Below, piece by piece: positions 55,972 through 64,000 of a stretch of 64,000 nt of DNA; position 1 is the stretch's first letter, and each line of letters starts with the position of its first letter. The notes under the pieces are model-generated. The model was not told where the DNA came from, made no database searches, and saw only the letters and a list, made by a program, of their open reading frames with translations. Position numbers and translations under genes: made by a program. This DNA is from Emticicia sp. BO119 (GTDB lineage Bacteria; Bacteroidota; Bacteroidia; Cytophagales; Spirosomataceae). The stretch spans positions 161,095 through 225,094 of the forward strand of contig NZ_JACETV010000010.1 in the NCBI RefSeq assembly GCF_013912375.1, in the 5' to 3' direction.

Positions 55972-57519
55972 TTCATAATTTTTCTTAATAAAATCTTCCC
56001 ATTCATCAACCAATTTTCCTTTTAAAACTCTCGGAAATTTATGTTGTCCACCTTCTTTTCCTTTTAATTTCATCCAATCGTAAAATGCAGTTGTTGGCAG
56101 AACCCTCAGAAATACGTTTTTCAAGGCGTGCCCTCTTTCAACAGCATAATCATCATTCAGTTCAAAAAGTTTTTTATCTAATAATTCACATAGAAGCTTT
56201 TCATCTACTTTGTCATCCGTTGCCACATACCATTGATGAGCAAATAAAGGAGGGTGTTTGATCCCGCTTACAGTAAATTCTCTTATATCAATCCCTAAAT
56301 CTTTTGAAACCAGTTCTATAGCATTATTCATATTATCTACAGATAAATGTTCACCACATAAACTTAAGAAATGCTTTGTTCTTCCGGTTATTTTTATCTC
56401 GGCTCTGATTTTATTAGTAAATTTTACCGTATCACCAATCAAATAACGCCATGCTCCAGCGCAAGTCGAAATCAACAAGGCATAATCAACATCTTCCTGC
56501 ACTTGATGAACCATTAAGGCTTGCGGTTTTTCAACCAGATTTCCGTCTTCATCAAAGTTATTTTCGTTGAATGGAATAAATTCAAAAAAGAGTCCTTGAT
56601 TAAGCACCAATCTTAAATTCCCATCTGGCCTATCCTGATAGGCCAGAAAGCCTTCGGAAGCCATATAAGTTTCAATATATATAACAGGTTTACCAAATAA
56701 TTTTTCCAGGCCGTGTTTGTAAGGTTCTAATGAAACTCCGCCCCAAGCAAAAGCTGTAAGATTTGGCCATAGCTCATGAATATTTTTCAAGTTATATCGT
56801 TTGATAATCTTTTCGAGCAGAATGGTATGCCACGCAGGTACTCCCGCAAGGAAGCCAATATCCCAGTTTTTGGCATTTTCAGTAATTTCTTCTAATTTAT
56901 TTCCCCAATTACGTTCGGCTGCAATTTTTTGACCTGGCTTATAAAAATTCTGAAACCAGAATGGAAGAGTACCTGTTGTAATACCACTCAAATCTCCTTC
57001 ATAGTGAGAATCTACTTCATTGAGAGCCGTACTTCCTCCCAACATAAGATAACCGGTCTCATAAATATTTGAAGGCAACCTATTGTAATGACCTAAAGAA
57101 ATAATCTGATTGATACTGGTTCTTTGAATAGCCTTAATCATATCTTTCGTAACCGGAATCGCCTTTGAAGCCGCATCGGAAGTCCCAGAACTTAGTGCAA
57201 AGTATTTTATTTTCCCGGGCCAGCAAACATTTTTTTCTCCATTGCGGGCTTTATACCACCATTCATCATAGATTTTATTATAATCATAAATAGGGACCAA
57301 TTCTTTAAATTTTGTATAAAACTCAGTACCTTTTTCAAAAATAGCTGTACTCAATATTTCGTCAAACTGGTATTTTTCTCCAAACTGGGTGTATCTGGCT
57401 TTCGCAATTAATTTTGTAAAAGCCTTTTTTTGCCATTTTAATGGTTTAACTTTTCTTATCTTCTGAATTGTGCTTGTAAACTTTATGCTTCCTTTTAATA
57501 AGCTTCCTAAAACTGCCAT
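55957..57519 (-). CDS. GH3 auxin-promoter-family acyl-adenylate enzyme
   Basis: A 520-residue adenylating enzyme related to plant GH3 acyl-amido synthetases. The ATG at 57519 (MAVLGSLLKGSIKF) fits family N-termini. The ATG at 57582 adds an unrelated hydrophobic stretch. ALSSGTSDAASKAIPVT is the phosphate-binding loop, ETYMASEGFLAYQD follows, and AGAWRYLIGDTVKF holds the ATP/ribose site. Bacterial members are common in Bacteroidota, but their acid and amine substrates are not established. Single gene. Confidence 0.85.
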   Translation of the reverse strand: MAVLGSLLKGSIKFTSTIQKIRKVKPLKWQKKAFTKLIAKARYTQFGEKYQFDEILSTAIFEKGTEFYTKFKELVPIYDYNKIYDEWWYKARNGEKNVCWPGKIKYFALSSGTSDAASKAIPVTKDMIKAIQRTSINQIISLGHYNRLPSNIYETGYLMLGGSTALNEVDSHYEGDLSGITTGTLPFWFQNFYKPGQKIAAERNWGNKLEEITENAKNWDIGFLAGVPAWHTILLEKIIKRYNLKNIHELWPNLTAFAWGGVSLEPYKHGLEKLFGKPVIYIETYMASEGFLAYQDRPDGNLRLVLNQGLFFEFIPFNENNFDEDGNLVEKPQALMVHQVQEDVDYALLISTCAGAWRYLIGDTVKFTNKIRAEIKITGRTKHFLSLCGEHLSVDNMNNAIELVSKDLGIDIREFTVSGIKHPPLFAHQWYVATDDKVDEKLLCELLDKKLFELNDDYAVERGHALKNVFLRVLPTTAFYDWMKLKGKEGGQHKFPRVLKGKLVDEWEDFIKKNYEKVGV

Positions 57520-57624
57520 ATTCTGATAAATATTAAGTAGGTGAAGTGTAAATAGTTTTAGTTTAAATAGAAAGACTACCAACTAAAATTGCTAAATAAA
57601 GCAGATAAATCCTACTTTTTTAAT

Positions 57625-58392
57625 TTATAGTTTCCACTTTTTTAATGTTTTAATTTCTGGATACGCCGTTCTATCAATCTGCACGGGAACTATAGCTACA
57701 TAATTATTATCCATAGCCCAAATATCAGTATCCTCGCTTTCGGGTTCACGATTGACAAAATCACCACCCATCCAGAAGTAAGGTCGGCCATATAAGTCGG
57801 TTCTTGCATCAAATTCTTCTCTCCAGTAACCATTAGTTTGTCTACAGATTTTTATCCCTTTGATTGGCTCATCAGTTTTTGAAGGAAAATTTACGTTTAA
57901 CGCTGTGTGAGGGGGAATACCATTTTTTAATGATTTTTCGATAATTTTCTTCAAAAAACGTTTTGTATGCTTGAAATCAGCATCATACCGGAAGTCATTC
58001 AATGAAAAACCAATAGCTGGAATCCCTTCAATAGCTGCTTCAACTGCGGCTGACATTGTTCCCGAATAAAGCACTGATACAGAAGCATTCATCCCATGAT
58101 TAATCCCGCTCACAACAAGGTCAATTTTTCTGCCTTTTAAAAAATGATGTTTTGCTAATTTTACACAATCTGCTGGTGTTCCTGAGCATTCAAATGCCTC
58201 AATATCCTTAAAAATCTTGGATTTTTTAATATGGATAGTACTATCAACTGTAATGGCGTGCCCCATACCTGAATTCGGGCTGTCAGGGGCAACAACAAAA
58301 ACATCGCCTAATTTGCTCACAATATCAATTAAAACAGAAATTCCTTTTGAGGTTATACCATCGTCATTTGTTACTAAGATAAGTGTTTTCAT
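57625..58392 (-). CDS. surE: 5'/3'-nucleotidase SurE
   Basis: A 255-residue stationary-phase survival phosphatase that dephosphorylates nucleoside monophosphates. VTNDDGITSKG contains the metal-binding DD pair. APDSPNSGMGHAIT holds the Ser and Asn region, and VVSGINHGMNASVSVLYSGTMSAA the second metal Asn. All expected active-site residues are present. It is upstream of the GH3-like gene with a 105-bp gap and divergent from a GNAT gene. Confidence 0.95.
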   Translation of the reverse strand: MKTLILVTNDDGITSKGISVLIDIVSKLGDVFVVAPDSPNSGMGHAITVDSTIHIKKSKIFKDIEAFECSGTPADCVKLAKHHFLKGRKIDLVVSGINHGMNASVSVLYSGTMSAAVEAAIEGIPAIGFSLNDFRYDADFKHTKRFLKKIIEKSLKNGIPPHTALNVNFPSKTDEPIKGIKICRQTNGYWREEFDARTDLYGRPYFWMGGDFVNREPESEDTDIWAMDNNYVAIVPVQIDRTAYPEIKTLKKWKL

Positions 58393-58523
58393 ATTTATTT
58401 TTTAGTAAATGTCATACTCACGTCTGTATAAAAATACACAATAGGGATGATTAGAATTTTTATGCAAATTAACAAAATGTTATGTTAGCAGAGTTTATAT
58501 TTGCGAAGAAAATTCTTTATTGA

Positions 58524-59033
58524 ATGAACTTGATATATCGATACGCCACAATTACTGATATTAGTGTTATTCGGGAAATTGCCAGGAAAACCTGGTTTGC
58601 GACTTACGAACCCATATTGGGAACACATCAGCCTCAGTATATGTTTGATTTAATTTATAGCGAGGAGGGATTGGAAGAACAGATGAATGCAGGACAGGTA
58701 TTTGTGCTTCAATCGGGTATAGATTCTGAAATGAAAGAAATACAAATAGCTTTTGCTTCATATTCTTTAAAAACCGAAAGTGAGAAAATTTACAAATTGA
58801 ATAAACTCTATTTAAATCCGGACCTTCAAGGAGGAGGTTTAGGAAAAAAACTTTTAATCGAAATTGAAAGGCAGATTAGAAATTTAGGAGGGGAGTGGCT
58901 TGATTTGAATGTAAATCGGTATAATAAAGCAAAGCTTTTTTATGAAAGAATGGGTTTTGAAGTAATTGCTGAGGAAGACATACCAATAGGCAATTATTTT
59001 ATGAATGATTATGCAATGCGTAAGAAATTATAA
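58524..59033 (+). CDS. GNAT family N-acetyltransferase
   Basis: A 169-residue acetyltransferase. The acetyl-CoA loop is LNPDLQGGGLGKKLLIEIE, and the terminal motif is NRYNKAKLFYERMGFEVIAEED. The N-terminus (RYATITDISVIREIARKTW) is like YjaB/RimI-type members. Substrate unknown. Its last six bases overlap the end of the converging YdeI-like gene. Confidence 0.85.
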   Translation: MNLIYRYATITDISVIREIARKTWFATYEPILGTHQPQYMFDLIYSEEGLEEQMNAGQVFVLQSGIDSEMKEIQIAFASYSLKTESEKIYKLNKLYLNPDLQGGGLGKKLLIEIERQIRNLGGEWLDLNVNRYNKAKLFYERMGFEVIAEEDIPIGNYFMNDYAMRKKL

Positions 59034-59582
59034 ACGTTTTCCATCTCTGGACGCATTTATTAATTTCTCTAATCTCGAAAAGCGAGTTTTCTCTTGCTTG
59101 GCTCTTACTATCCAACCAGTCATTAATTTACGATAATATGGGGGTTGTTTTTGAAAAAATTCCCATGCGGTTTGATCATCTTTAAATTTCTCCTCAATTA
59201 TCGATGAAAGCTCAATTTCAACTTGTTCGTAAGTATAAATTCTGGATTTGTCATCTTTCCTCTTCTCATAGGCTAATAGTCCTGCTTCCTGAACCAACCC
59301 TTTAGGAATCATCTCCTCCATTTTATTTATATTAACCGTACTCCAGATACTTGTGGGTTTTCGAGGTGTAAAACGTATGCAATAACTTTCATTGTCAATT
59401 GATTTCCTGATTCCATCTATCCAGCCAAAACATAGAGCCTGATCAACCGATTCTGACCACGTAAGACTTGGTTTACCAGAATTTACTTTATAAAAACCAA
59501 CCACTAATTCTTTTTCTATAGCATAATTTTCTTCTAACCATTTACGGAAATCAGATTGGTGAGGGAAAAACCTGGCTTTCAT
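59028..59582 (-). CDS. YdeI/OmpD-associated family protein
   Basis: A 184-residue cytoplasmic protein. FRKWLEENYAIEKELVVGFYK and SWSESVDQALCFGWIDGIRKS-type sequence (here LTWSESVDQALCFGWIDG) are the family signature. RFTPRKPTSIWSTVN and the basic C-terminal helix (WIVRAKQEKTRFSRLEKL) also match. Members are linked to peptide resistance in Salmonella by name only, and the molecular role is unknown. Tail-to-tail overlap with the GNAT gene. Confidence 0.88.
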   Translation of the reverse strand: MKARFFPHQSDFRKWLEENYAIEKELVVGFYKVNSGKPSLTWSESVDQALCFGWIDGIRKSIDNESYCIRFTPRKPTSIWSTVNINKMEEMIPKGLVQEAGLLAYEKRKDDKSRIYTYEQVEIELSSIIEEKFKDDQTAWEFFQKQPPYYRKLMTGWIVRAKQEKTRFSRLEKLINASRDGKRL

Positions 59583-59619
59583 AAAATTTGTGTATTAAAT
59601 AAAAAATAGTTTACAAAAA

Positions 59620-59658
59620 TACCTCAAATCAATCTAATATCTAAATTGATTTGAGGTA
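59620..59658 (-). terminator. terminator of trhO
   Basis: Two perfect 14-base arms (TACCTCAAATCAAT and its complement) around an 11-base loop, followed on the minus strand by ATTTTTG. Confidence 0.85.
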
Positions 59659-59676
59659 AATAAGGATGAGTTTATT

Positions 59677-60717
59677 TTACAAACCTAAATCCTCTATAAT
59701 GTGCAAATTTTTTGTATTTTTTCTTGTTCTGAATGCTATTTCAGGTTTATAACCCTCGGTTGTTTTGGCATAATAGCCAGTTCCATCATAGAAGCGTTTT
59801 CTTGGGTTTTCTTTGCACATAACTGAGCAAGCTCCTTCTAATTCTTGGCCACACTTTTCACAGATTGGTACATGCTCATTACAATCAGGATTAGCACAAT
59901 TTACCATTCTATCGCAGGTTGTTCCACAAACATGGCATTTAGAAATAACTACCGGATTTATCTTATTTACTTCTGTTGTGAGTCGATTATCAAAGACATA
60001 GCATTTACCGTCGAAATTTTCACCGCCTTCTTCCAGGCCATATTTAATAATTCCACCATGTAACTGATAAACATCTGTAAATCCTTGTGCAAGTAAATAA
60101 GCACTTGCTTTTTCACATTTAATGCCCCCTGTACAATAAGTAATAACCTTTTTATCTTTCAAATGCTCAATCTCCTTCATGTGATCAGGTAATTCACGTA
60201 GATTTTCCATATCAAAAGTTATAGCTCCCTTGAATTTCCCGACAGAATGTTCATAATTAGACCGCATATCTACCAATACAACATCAGGGTCATTCTCAAT
60301 AATTTCTTTGAAATCTTTAGGTTCAAGATGCTTTCCCGTTCTTTCTAATGGGTTTACCGGCAGCTCAGAATGCACAATTTCCTTTTTTATTCGTACATAT
60401 AACTTGGTAAAAGTGTGGGTTTGGTGATTTTCGATTTTGAAATCGACAGTTGAAAATCTTGGATCTGATTTCACCCAATCCATATATTTTTTACAGTCTT
60501 CAACTAACCCTGAAACTGTCCCATTAAGCCCTTCTGGTGCAATGATGATCCTTCCTAATAAATTATTATCAATACAATACTGATGATGAACATCACGATA
60601 CTCAACTACATTTTCGATAGGTGAGTATATATAATAAAGCAGTACAGAGTATTCGCTTTTTTGCGGTGATGATAGATTTGAAGTGTTGTTTTTTGTTTTT
60701 ATTTCTTCTGTTTTCAT
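59677..60717 (-). CDS. trhO: tRNA uridine(34) hydroxylase TrhO (rhodanese family)
   Basis: Makes 5-hydroxyuridine at tRNA position 34 using O2. The 346-residue protein starts at the ATG 60717 or the in-frame ATG four codons upstream, and nothing decides between them. The N-terminal acylphosphatase-like domain has GLNGTVSG. The rhodanese domain has the active loop CTGGIKCEKAS (Cys near 195). The C-terminal segment has paired cysteines (CHVCGTTCDRM, CEKCGQELEGACS). All are family features. Single gene with its own terminator. Confidence 0.92.
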   Translation of the reverse strand: MKTEEIKTKNNTSNLSSPQKSEYSVLLYYIYSPIENVVEYRDVHHQYCIDNNLLGRIIIAPEGLNGTVSGLVEDCKKYMDWVKSDPRFSTVDFKIENHQTHTFTKLYVRIKKEIVHSELPVNPLERTGKHLEPKDFKEIIENDPDVVLVDMRSNYEHSVGKFKGAITFDMENLRELPDHMKEIEHLKDKKVITYCTGGIKCEKASAYLLAQGFTDVYQLHGGIIKYGLEEGGENFDGKCYVFDNRLTTEVNKINPVVISKCHVCGTTCDRMVNCANPDCNEHVPICEKCGQELEGACSVMCKENPRKRFYDGTGYYAKTTEGYKPEIAFRTRKNTKNLHIIEDLGL

Positions 60718-60852
60718 AATAAAATCCAATATTTCAAGGCGCAGACTTGATTTGAATGTCGCAAAATTACAAAAGTTATTTTTGATGTTCTATGATTTTA
60801 GTCATTTTAGCATTTATTTTGAAAAATATCTACAAATAAAAATAATTATTAA

Positions 60853-61494
60853 ATGCATATTGCGATTACCGGGAATATAGGCGCAGGCAAAACTACATTA
60901 GCATCAAAATTAGCAGAGCATTATGGTTGGGAAGTATTATTCGAGGCTGTAGAGGGTAATCCTTATTTACCTCCTTTCTATGAAGATATGGAAAAATGGG
61001 CATTCCACCTTCAGATATATTTTCTGAACAGCCGTTTCGAGCAGGTACTCAAAATTAAAAAACTGGCAGAAGACAGAACGATTATTCAGGATCGCTCAAT
61101 TTATGAAGATGCTTATATTTTTGCACGCAATCTCTATGAAACGGGTAAGTTTAATGAAATAGATTACCAGACATACCGAAGTATGTTTAACACAATTACT
61201 CAGGCAATTTCACACCCTGACTTAATGATTTATTTAAGAGCGGATTTGCCAAAATTACAAAGACAGATTAATAAACGAAACCGTGATTTTGAAAGGAATA
61301 TTGACCCGGATTACTTGGTAAACCTGAATAACTTATATGAAGACTTTGTAAACCTATATACACACGGAAAACTTCTGATAATAGATGTCAATGAGCTTGA
61401 CTACGCTGAAAACGAAAAAGATTTTCAAAGTATAGTGGAGTTAATAGACAAAAATATTAATGTCGGAACTCAATTAGAGATAAACCCACTATAG
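60853..61494 (+). CDS. deoxynucleoside kinase
   Basis: A 213-residue deoxyribonucleoside salvage kinase of the dNK/dGK family. The P-loop is ITGNIGAGKTTLASKL, VEGNPYLPPFYEDMEKWAFHLQIYFL is the substrate-binding segment, and IQDRSIYEDAYIF contains the DRS motif. RNRDFERNIDPDYL carries the lid arginines. It phosphorylates deoxyadenosine, deoxyguanosine or deoxycytidine; which one cannot be read. Divergent from trhO. Confidence 0.9.
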   Translation: MHIAITGNIGAGKTTLASKLAEHYGWEVLFEAVEGNPYLPPFYEDMEKWAFHLQIYFLNSRFEQVLKIKKLAEDRTIIQDRSIYEDAYIFARNLYETGKFNEIDYQTYRSMFNTITQAISHPDLMIYLRADLPKLQRQINKRNRDFERNIDPDYLVNLNNLYEDFVNLYTHGKLLIIDVNELDYAENEKDFQSIVELIDKNINVGTQLEINPL

Positions 61495-61530
61495 TTAGTG
61501 ATTAATAATTATTGAACAAACTTATATCCT

Positions 61531-63003
61531 TTAGGTAGGTTCGAATTGACCCTTTTTTCTGATTTTCGTATTCCAGTAAATTTTTAATTTATCAAAATAA
61601 ACATCATAAATATCACTGTCAAATAAACGGGCATCATTTGTCGCTTTATATAAAAAATAGATACCAAATGCTAATAAAACTGCATCTGGCATCCAAACAC
61701 CCACTATCACATACCATATACTTTCCTTGGCATATTTATCTCCTAATTGCATTAATACATACATCAATATAAAGAAAGTGATAGAGAGTAAAACAGGCAT
61801 ACCAAACCCCCCTTTTTTTATAATTGATCCTAAAGAAGAGCCAATCAGGAACATAACAAAACAAGCAAAAGCCATTGTAAACTTGTGCCATCGTTCGACA
61901 TCTGCTCGGTTTGCGTCCTTTATTTTACTTTTTTGAATTTCAACATTTGTTTTGTAGTGGTCTTGAACACTCTTGGCTTGTGTAAAAGCGGTTTCAAAAG
62001 ATTCCATCATTTTAGACTCTTCATGTAAAGGTTTCATCCTTTCATCGATCCACTTTCCGGGTAGAATAACTCTCTTGCTTAGTGTGTCTTTGATAATTCT
62101 CTTTAAGTGATGAGTATAAAATTGATCCATAGAGCCCAGCTGAACTTTTTTTGACAAAGCAATTTCCTTGTGAATCGAATCAACCTGATGTGCAAGTGCC
62201 GGGACATCTTTCATATACTCGTGATATTTGAATTGTGACTCATCGGTTCTTTTCATACCAAATGATTCTAATGCAAATACTAATCGGTTCTTTTTAAAAG
62301 AGTTTTTTACAAATTGAGTTTCATTGTAGTTGCCACCTGAGGAATTTTTATAATCCATATAATTGATACCGTTATAAAGCTCAAATACAAGGTAATTATT
62401 ATCCATCATTGTGTACATTTTCCCTGAATCAGCTAATGTCACATTAATATTGCCTTCATTTGTTGTGTGATTATAAATAGTAACACCCTTTAAGGTTTTT
62501 CCATCAGGATATTTTTTTTGTACCTTTATTTTATACCCGGGTAATTCTCCGTAAAATATTCCTTCTTTTATATTAAGCGTAACTTTAGTTGTTTTTACGT
62601 CATAAAGCAAGCTATAACCTTTCAGATTGGCCCAAGGACTAACTTTATTGTTAAACCAGAAAGAAAAAATACTTACGCCAAACGCAAAAATGAGCGTGGG
62701 TAAAAGAACTCTTGAAATCGGGATACCAGAAGCTTTAATGGCAGTGAGCTCTGAATGTTCACCTAAATTCCCGAAGCACATCAATGAAGCCAGCAAAGTT
62801 GCTAATGGAAGAGAAATAGGAACTGTAATTAAAGAAAAATAAACAAAGAGTTTCGCAAATACATCATAACCTAAGTCTTTACCTACAAAATCGTTAAAGT
62901 AAAGCATTAGGAATCGCATTAAAAAAATAAAAACTACCACACAGGTAGTTAATATAAATGGTCCTATAAAAGACTTTATGATTAAAAAATCAATTTTCTT
63001 CAT
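61531..63003 (-). CDS. LptF/LptG-family permease
   Basis: A 490-residue inner-membrane component of the LPS export ABC transporter (or a YjgP/YjgQ relative). Three N-terminal helices include FLIIKSFIGPFILTTCVVVFIFLM and PLATLLASLMCFGNLGEHSELTAIKASGI, the coupling region that contacts LptB. A large periplasmic beta-jellyroll follows, then three C-terminal helices (FACFVMFLIGSSLGSIIKKGGFG). It is longer than E. coli LptF/G (about 360), with an extra periplasmic insertion, which is common in Bacteroidota. Confidence 0.9.
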   Translation of the reverse strand: MKKIDFLIIKSFIGPFILTTCVVVFIFLMRFLMLYFNDFVGKDLGYDVFAKLFVYFSLITVPISLPLATLLASLMCFGNLGEHSELTAIKASGIPISRVLLPTLIFAFGVSIFSFWFNNKVSPWANLKGYSLLYDVKTTKVTLNIKEGIFYGELPGYKIKVQKKYPDGKTLKGVTIYNHTTNEGNINVTLADSGKMYTMMDNNYLVFELYNGINYMDYKNSSGGNYNETQFVKNSFKKNRLVFALESFGMKRTDESQFKYHEYMKDVPALAHQVDSIHKEIALSKKVQLGSMDQFYTHHLKRIIKDTLSKRVILPGKWIDERMKPLHEESKMMESFETAFTQAKSVQDHYKTNVEIQKSKIKDANRADVERWHKFTMAFACFVMFLIGSSLGSIIKKGGFGMPVLLSITFFILMYVLMQLGDKYAKESIWYVIVGVWMPDAVLLAFGIYFLYKATNDARLFDSDIYDVYFDKLKIYWNTKIRKKGQFEPT

Positions 63004-63081
63004 TTAATACATAAACACGTGGCAATGCAAAATTCTTAAATGAATTTTGTTTGTACAACACAATTAAGCATATTTAACAAA

Positions 63082-63465
63082 TTATCCACCAACTATCTCT
63101 CGTAATTTATCAATCATTCCGTCCCACAAATCTTCCAATTCAGAGGTGTCACTTACATCAGAATAATCTATTATCTTAAAAAAAGTTGCATTTGTCAATT
63201 CACTCTGTTCTAATTTGAACTCAACATAATTTCCTTTATATTCATCATTCAGAAAATCAAACTTAGTGGCTTTGTTCATTCTCTGAGATGTAAGACGCGC
63301 CAAGTGGCTTTCGTTATCCCATACAAAATCAAAATTTCCATCGTTTACATATTTAACTTTAGATGCAAACCATTGTTGCAATCCTGATGGAGTGCTGATA
63401 TATTGATATAAGACTTTAGGTGATGCCCTAAATTCGTACTCCCGTGTAAACTTAAATTTTCCCAT
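63082..63465 (-). CDS. START-like (SRPBCC) domain protein
   Basis: A 127-residue helix-grip protein. YEFRASPKVLYQYISTPSGLQQWFA is the start typical of Bacteroidota START-like/AHSA1-related proteins. The C-terminal helix is TSELEDLWDGMIDKLREIV. There is no signal peptide. It may bind a small hydrophobic ligand, but no function is established. It lies 78 bp upstream of the lptF/G-like gene, same strand. Confidence 0.8.
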   Translation of the reverse strand: MGKFKFTREYEFRASPKVLYQYISTPSGLQQWFASKVKYVNDGNFDFVWDNESHLARLTSQRMNKATKFDFLNDEYKGNYVEFKLEQSELTNATFFKIIDYSDVSDTSELEDLWDGMIDKLREIVGG

Positions 63466-63667
63466 ATCAAAAATTTGTTAATCATTCATACCCGATTCTA
63501 TTTAGTATGAATGAATGATTTTTCCAAGAATTTATATAAATTTTTCTTAAAATTCATGAGTATGAATTTTATTTTTTGCAATGTATGAAAACTTTCTCTA
63601 ATTTCGCAACATAATATTAAGGAGGCGGACATAGTGCTGTTATTTTTTATATTATTTTATAAGATAA

Positions 63668-63741
63668 GGCGGGGTAGCTCAGATGGTTAGAGCGTAGGAT
63701 TCATAACCCTAAGGTCGGCAGTTCGATCCTGCTCCCCGCTA
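63668..63741 (+). tRNA. tRNA-Met (anticodon CAT)
   Basis: A full cloverleaf of 74 bases without encoded CCA. The acceptor strand GGCGGGG pairs with CCCCGCT (first pair G-U). The D arm is GCTCAGATGGTTAGAGC, the anticodon loop TTCATAA, the T arm GGCAGTTCGATCCTGCT. The last anticodon-stem pair is a mismatch (A-C). CAT can be elongator Met, initiator Met or, if lysidine-modified, Ile. The G-U first pair and D arm suggest elongator rather than initiator. A terminator follows directly. Confidence 0.9.
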
Positions 63742-63752
63742 CACTGATAATC

Positions 63753-63782
63753 AGGCAGTTACGTGTAAAAACGAAACTGCCT
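63753..63782 (+). terminator. terminator after the tRNA gene
   Basis: AGGCAGTT pairs with AACTGCCT around a 14-base loop, followed by a run of T. Confidence 0.75.
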
Positions 63783-63945
63783 TTTTTGTTTGGTACAACA
63801 TAGGTACAACAAAAATATTTCTCTAATTTCTACTTAGTATATTGAGTGATTCGAAAAAAACATTAGATTTGCGATTAACGGATCAAACCTAAAAGTTGTG
63901 GGGTGATAAAATAATTTAGACCTTTGCATTTTACTAATTGAACAG

Positions 63946-64000
63946 ATGCAAGAGAGTTACGGAGAACTATTAAAGTTATTACTTCCCACAATCATAGTTG
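63946..64000 (+). mobile_element. 5' end of a probable ISAon1-type transposase gene (cut by window edge)
   Basis: Eighteen codons, starting MQESYGELLKLLLPTIIV, are visible. Bacteroidota transposases of the ISAon1 group begin in the same way (Y-x-E/D-LLKLLLP). An insertion sequence would begin somewhere between the tRNA terminator and about 63890, but its terminal repeat cannot be confirmed without the right end. Confidence 0.5.

Noticed and set aside
57519..57582. N-terminal extension of the GH3-like protein
   Set aside because: The added residues are unlike family N-termini, and the internal ATG gives the usual start.
1..64000. CRISPR array, phage or known defence system
   Set aside because: No evenly spaced repeats, cas genes, phage structural genes or restriction, toxin-antitoxin or similar genes were seen. 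Repeats found are hairpins or short operator-like units.

Overview
The window is AT-rich chromosomal DNA of a Bacteroidota bacterium, most likely order Cytophagales (Spirosomaceae or a relative such as Emticicia, Arcicella or Runella). The evidence is a SusC/SusD pair, a protein with a type IX secretion C-terminal signal, a DUF5686 protein, the long bacteroidete form of IspG, type II and type III glutamine synthetases, promoters of the TAnnTTTG type and no obvious Shine-Dalgarno sequences. The genus is inferred from gene content only. Most of the window is ordinary housekeeping and accessory metabolism. I see no phage, CRISPR array or recognisable defence island. The only mobile-element signal is the first codons of a probable transposase at the right edge.

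Layout. 0-10.5 kb: a LuxR-type response regulator broken by a 4-bp duplication, MtaB, a GNAT, glutamine synthetase II, an 872-bp region with no confident gene, a small uncharacterised gene and a ferritin gene that share a palindromic operator-like site, a ferredoxin-like protein with an LTA-synthase-like enzyme, and glutamine synthetase III. 10.5-16 kb: an SGNH-type esterase with a sorting domain, a second SGNH-like membrane protein and a DUF5686 outer-membrane protein. 16-24 kb: a tight ispG operon, queE, and an operon of haloperoxidase-like, FAD-reductase and PEBP genes. 24-31 kb: polA, then a coupled run (nucleotidyltransferase, lipid A-type acyltransferase, glycosyltransferase 9), a divergent NudK/DeoR pair with a striking 10-bp tandem repeat between them, and a DUF1624 membrane protein.

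32-44.4 kb is a long minus-strand block of sugar and phosphate-ester genes: GH127-type beta-L-arabinofuranosidase, a secreted phosphodiesterase, the Sua5/TsaC tRNA enzyme, an M20 amidohydrolase, a glycerophosphodiesterase lipoprotein, an L-arabinokinase-like GHMP kinase, thiolase, a FucP-type sugar transporter and a Tat-exported Gfo/Idh/MocA (GH109-like) protein. The glycosidase, kinase and transporter could make an arabinose salvage route, although terminators show they are not one operon. 44.4-54.3 kb: folE, a diheme cytochrome c, an SPFH protein, a LysE exporter, a NUDIX hydrolase and a SusC/SusD pair. 54.4-63.5 kb: a DUF2231-cytochrome-LRR fusion, a GH3-like adenylating enzyme, surE, a GNAT, a YdeI-like protein, trhO, a deoxynucleoside kinase, an LptF/LptG permease and a START-like protein. 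The right end has a tRNA with anticodon CAT, its terminator and the partial transposase.

A theme is tRNA modification: TsaC-type synthase starts t6A, MtaB methylthiolates it, TrhO hydroxylates U34, and FolE and QueE feed queuosine synthesis. Many gene ends carry strong hairpins, which define transcription units well and in several cases settle start codons.
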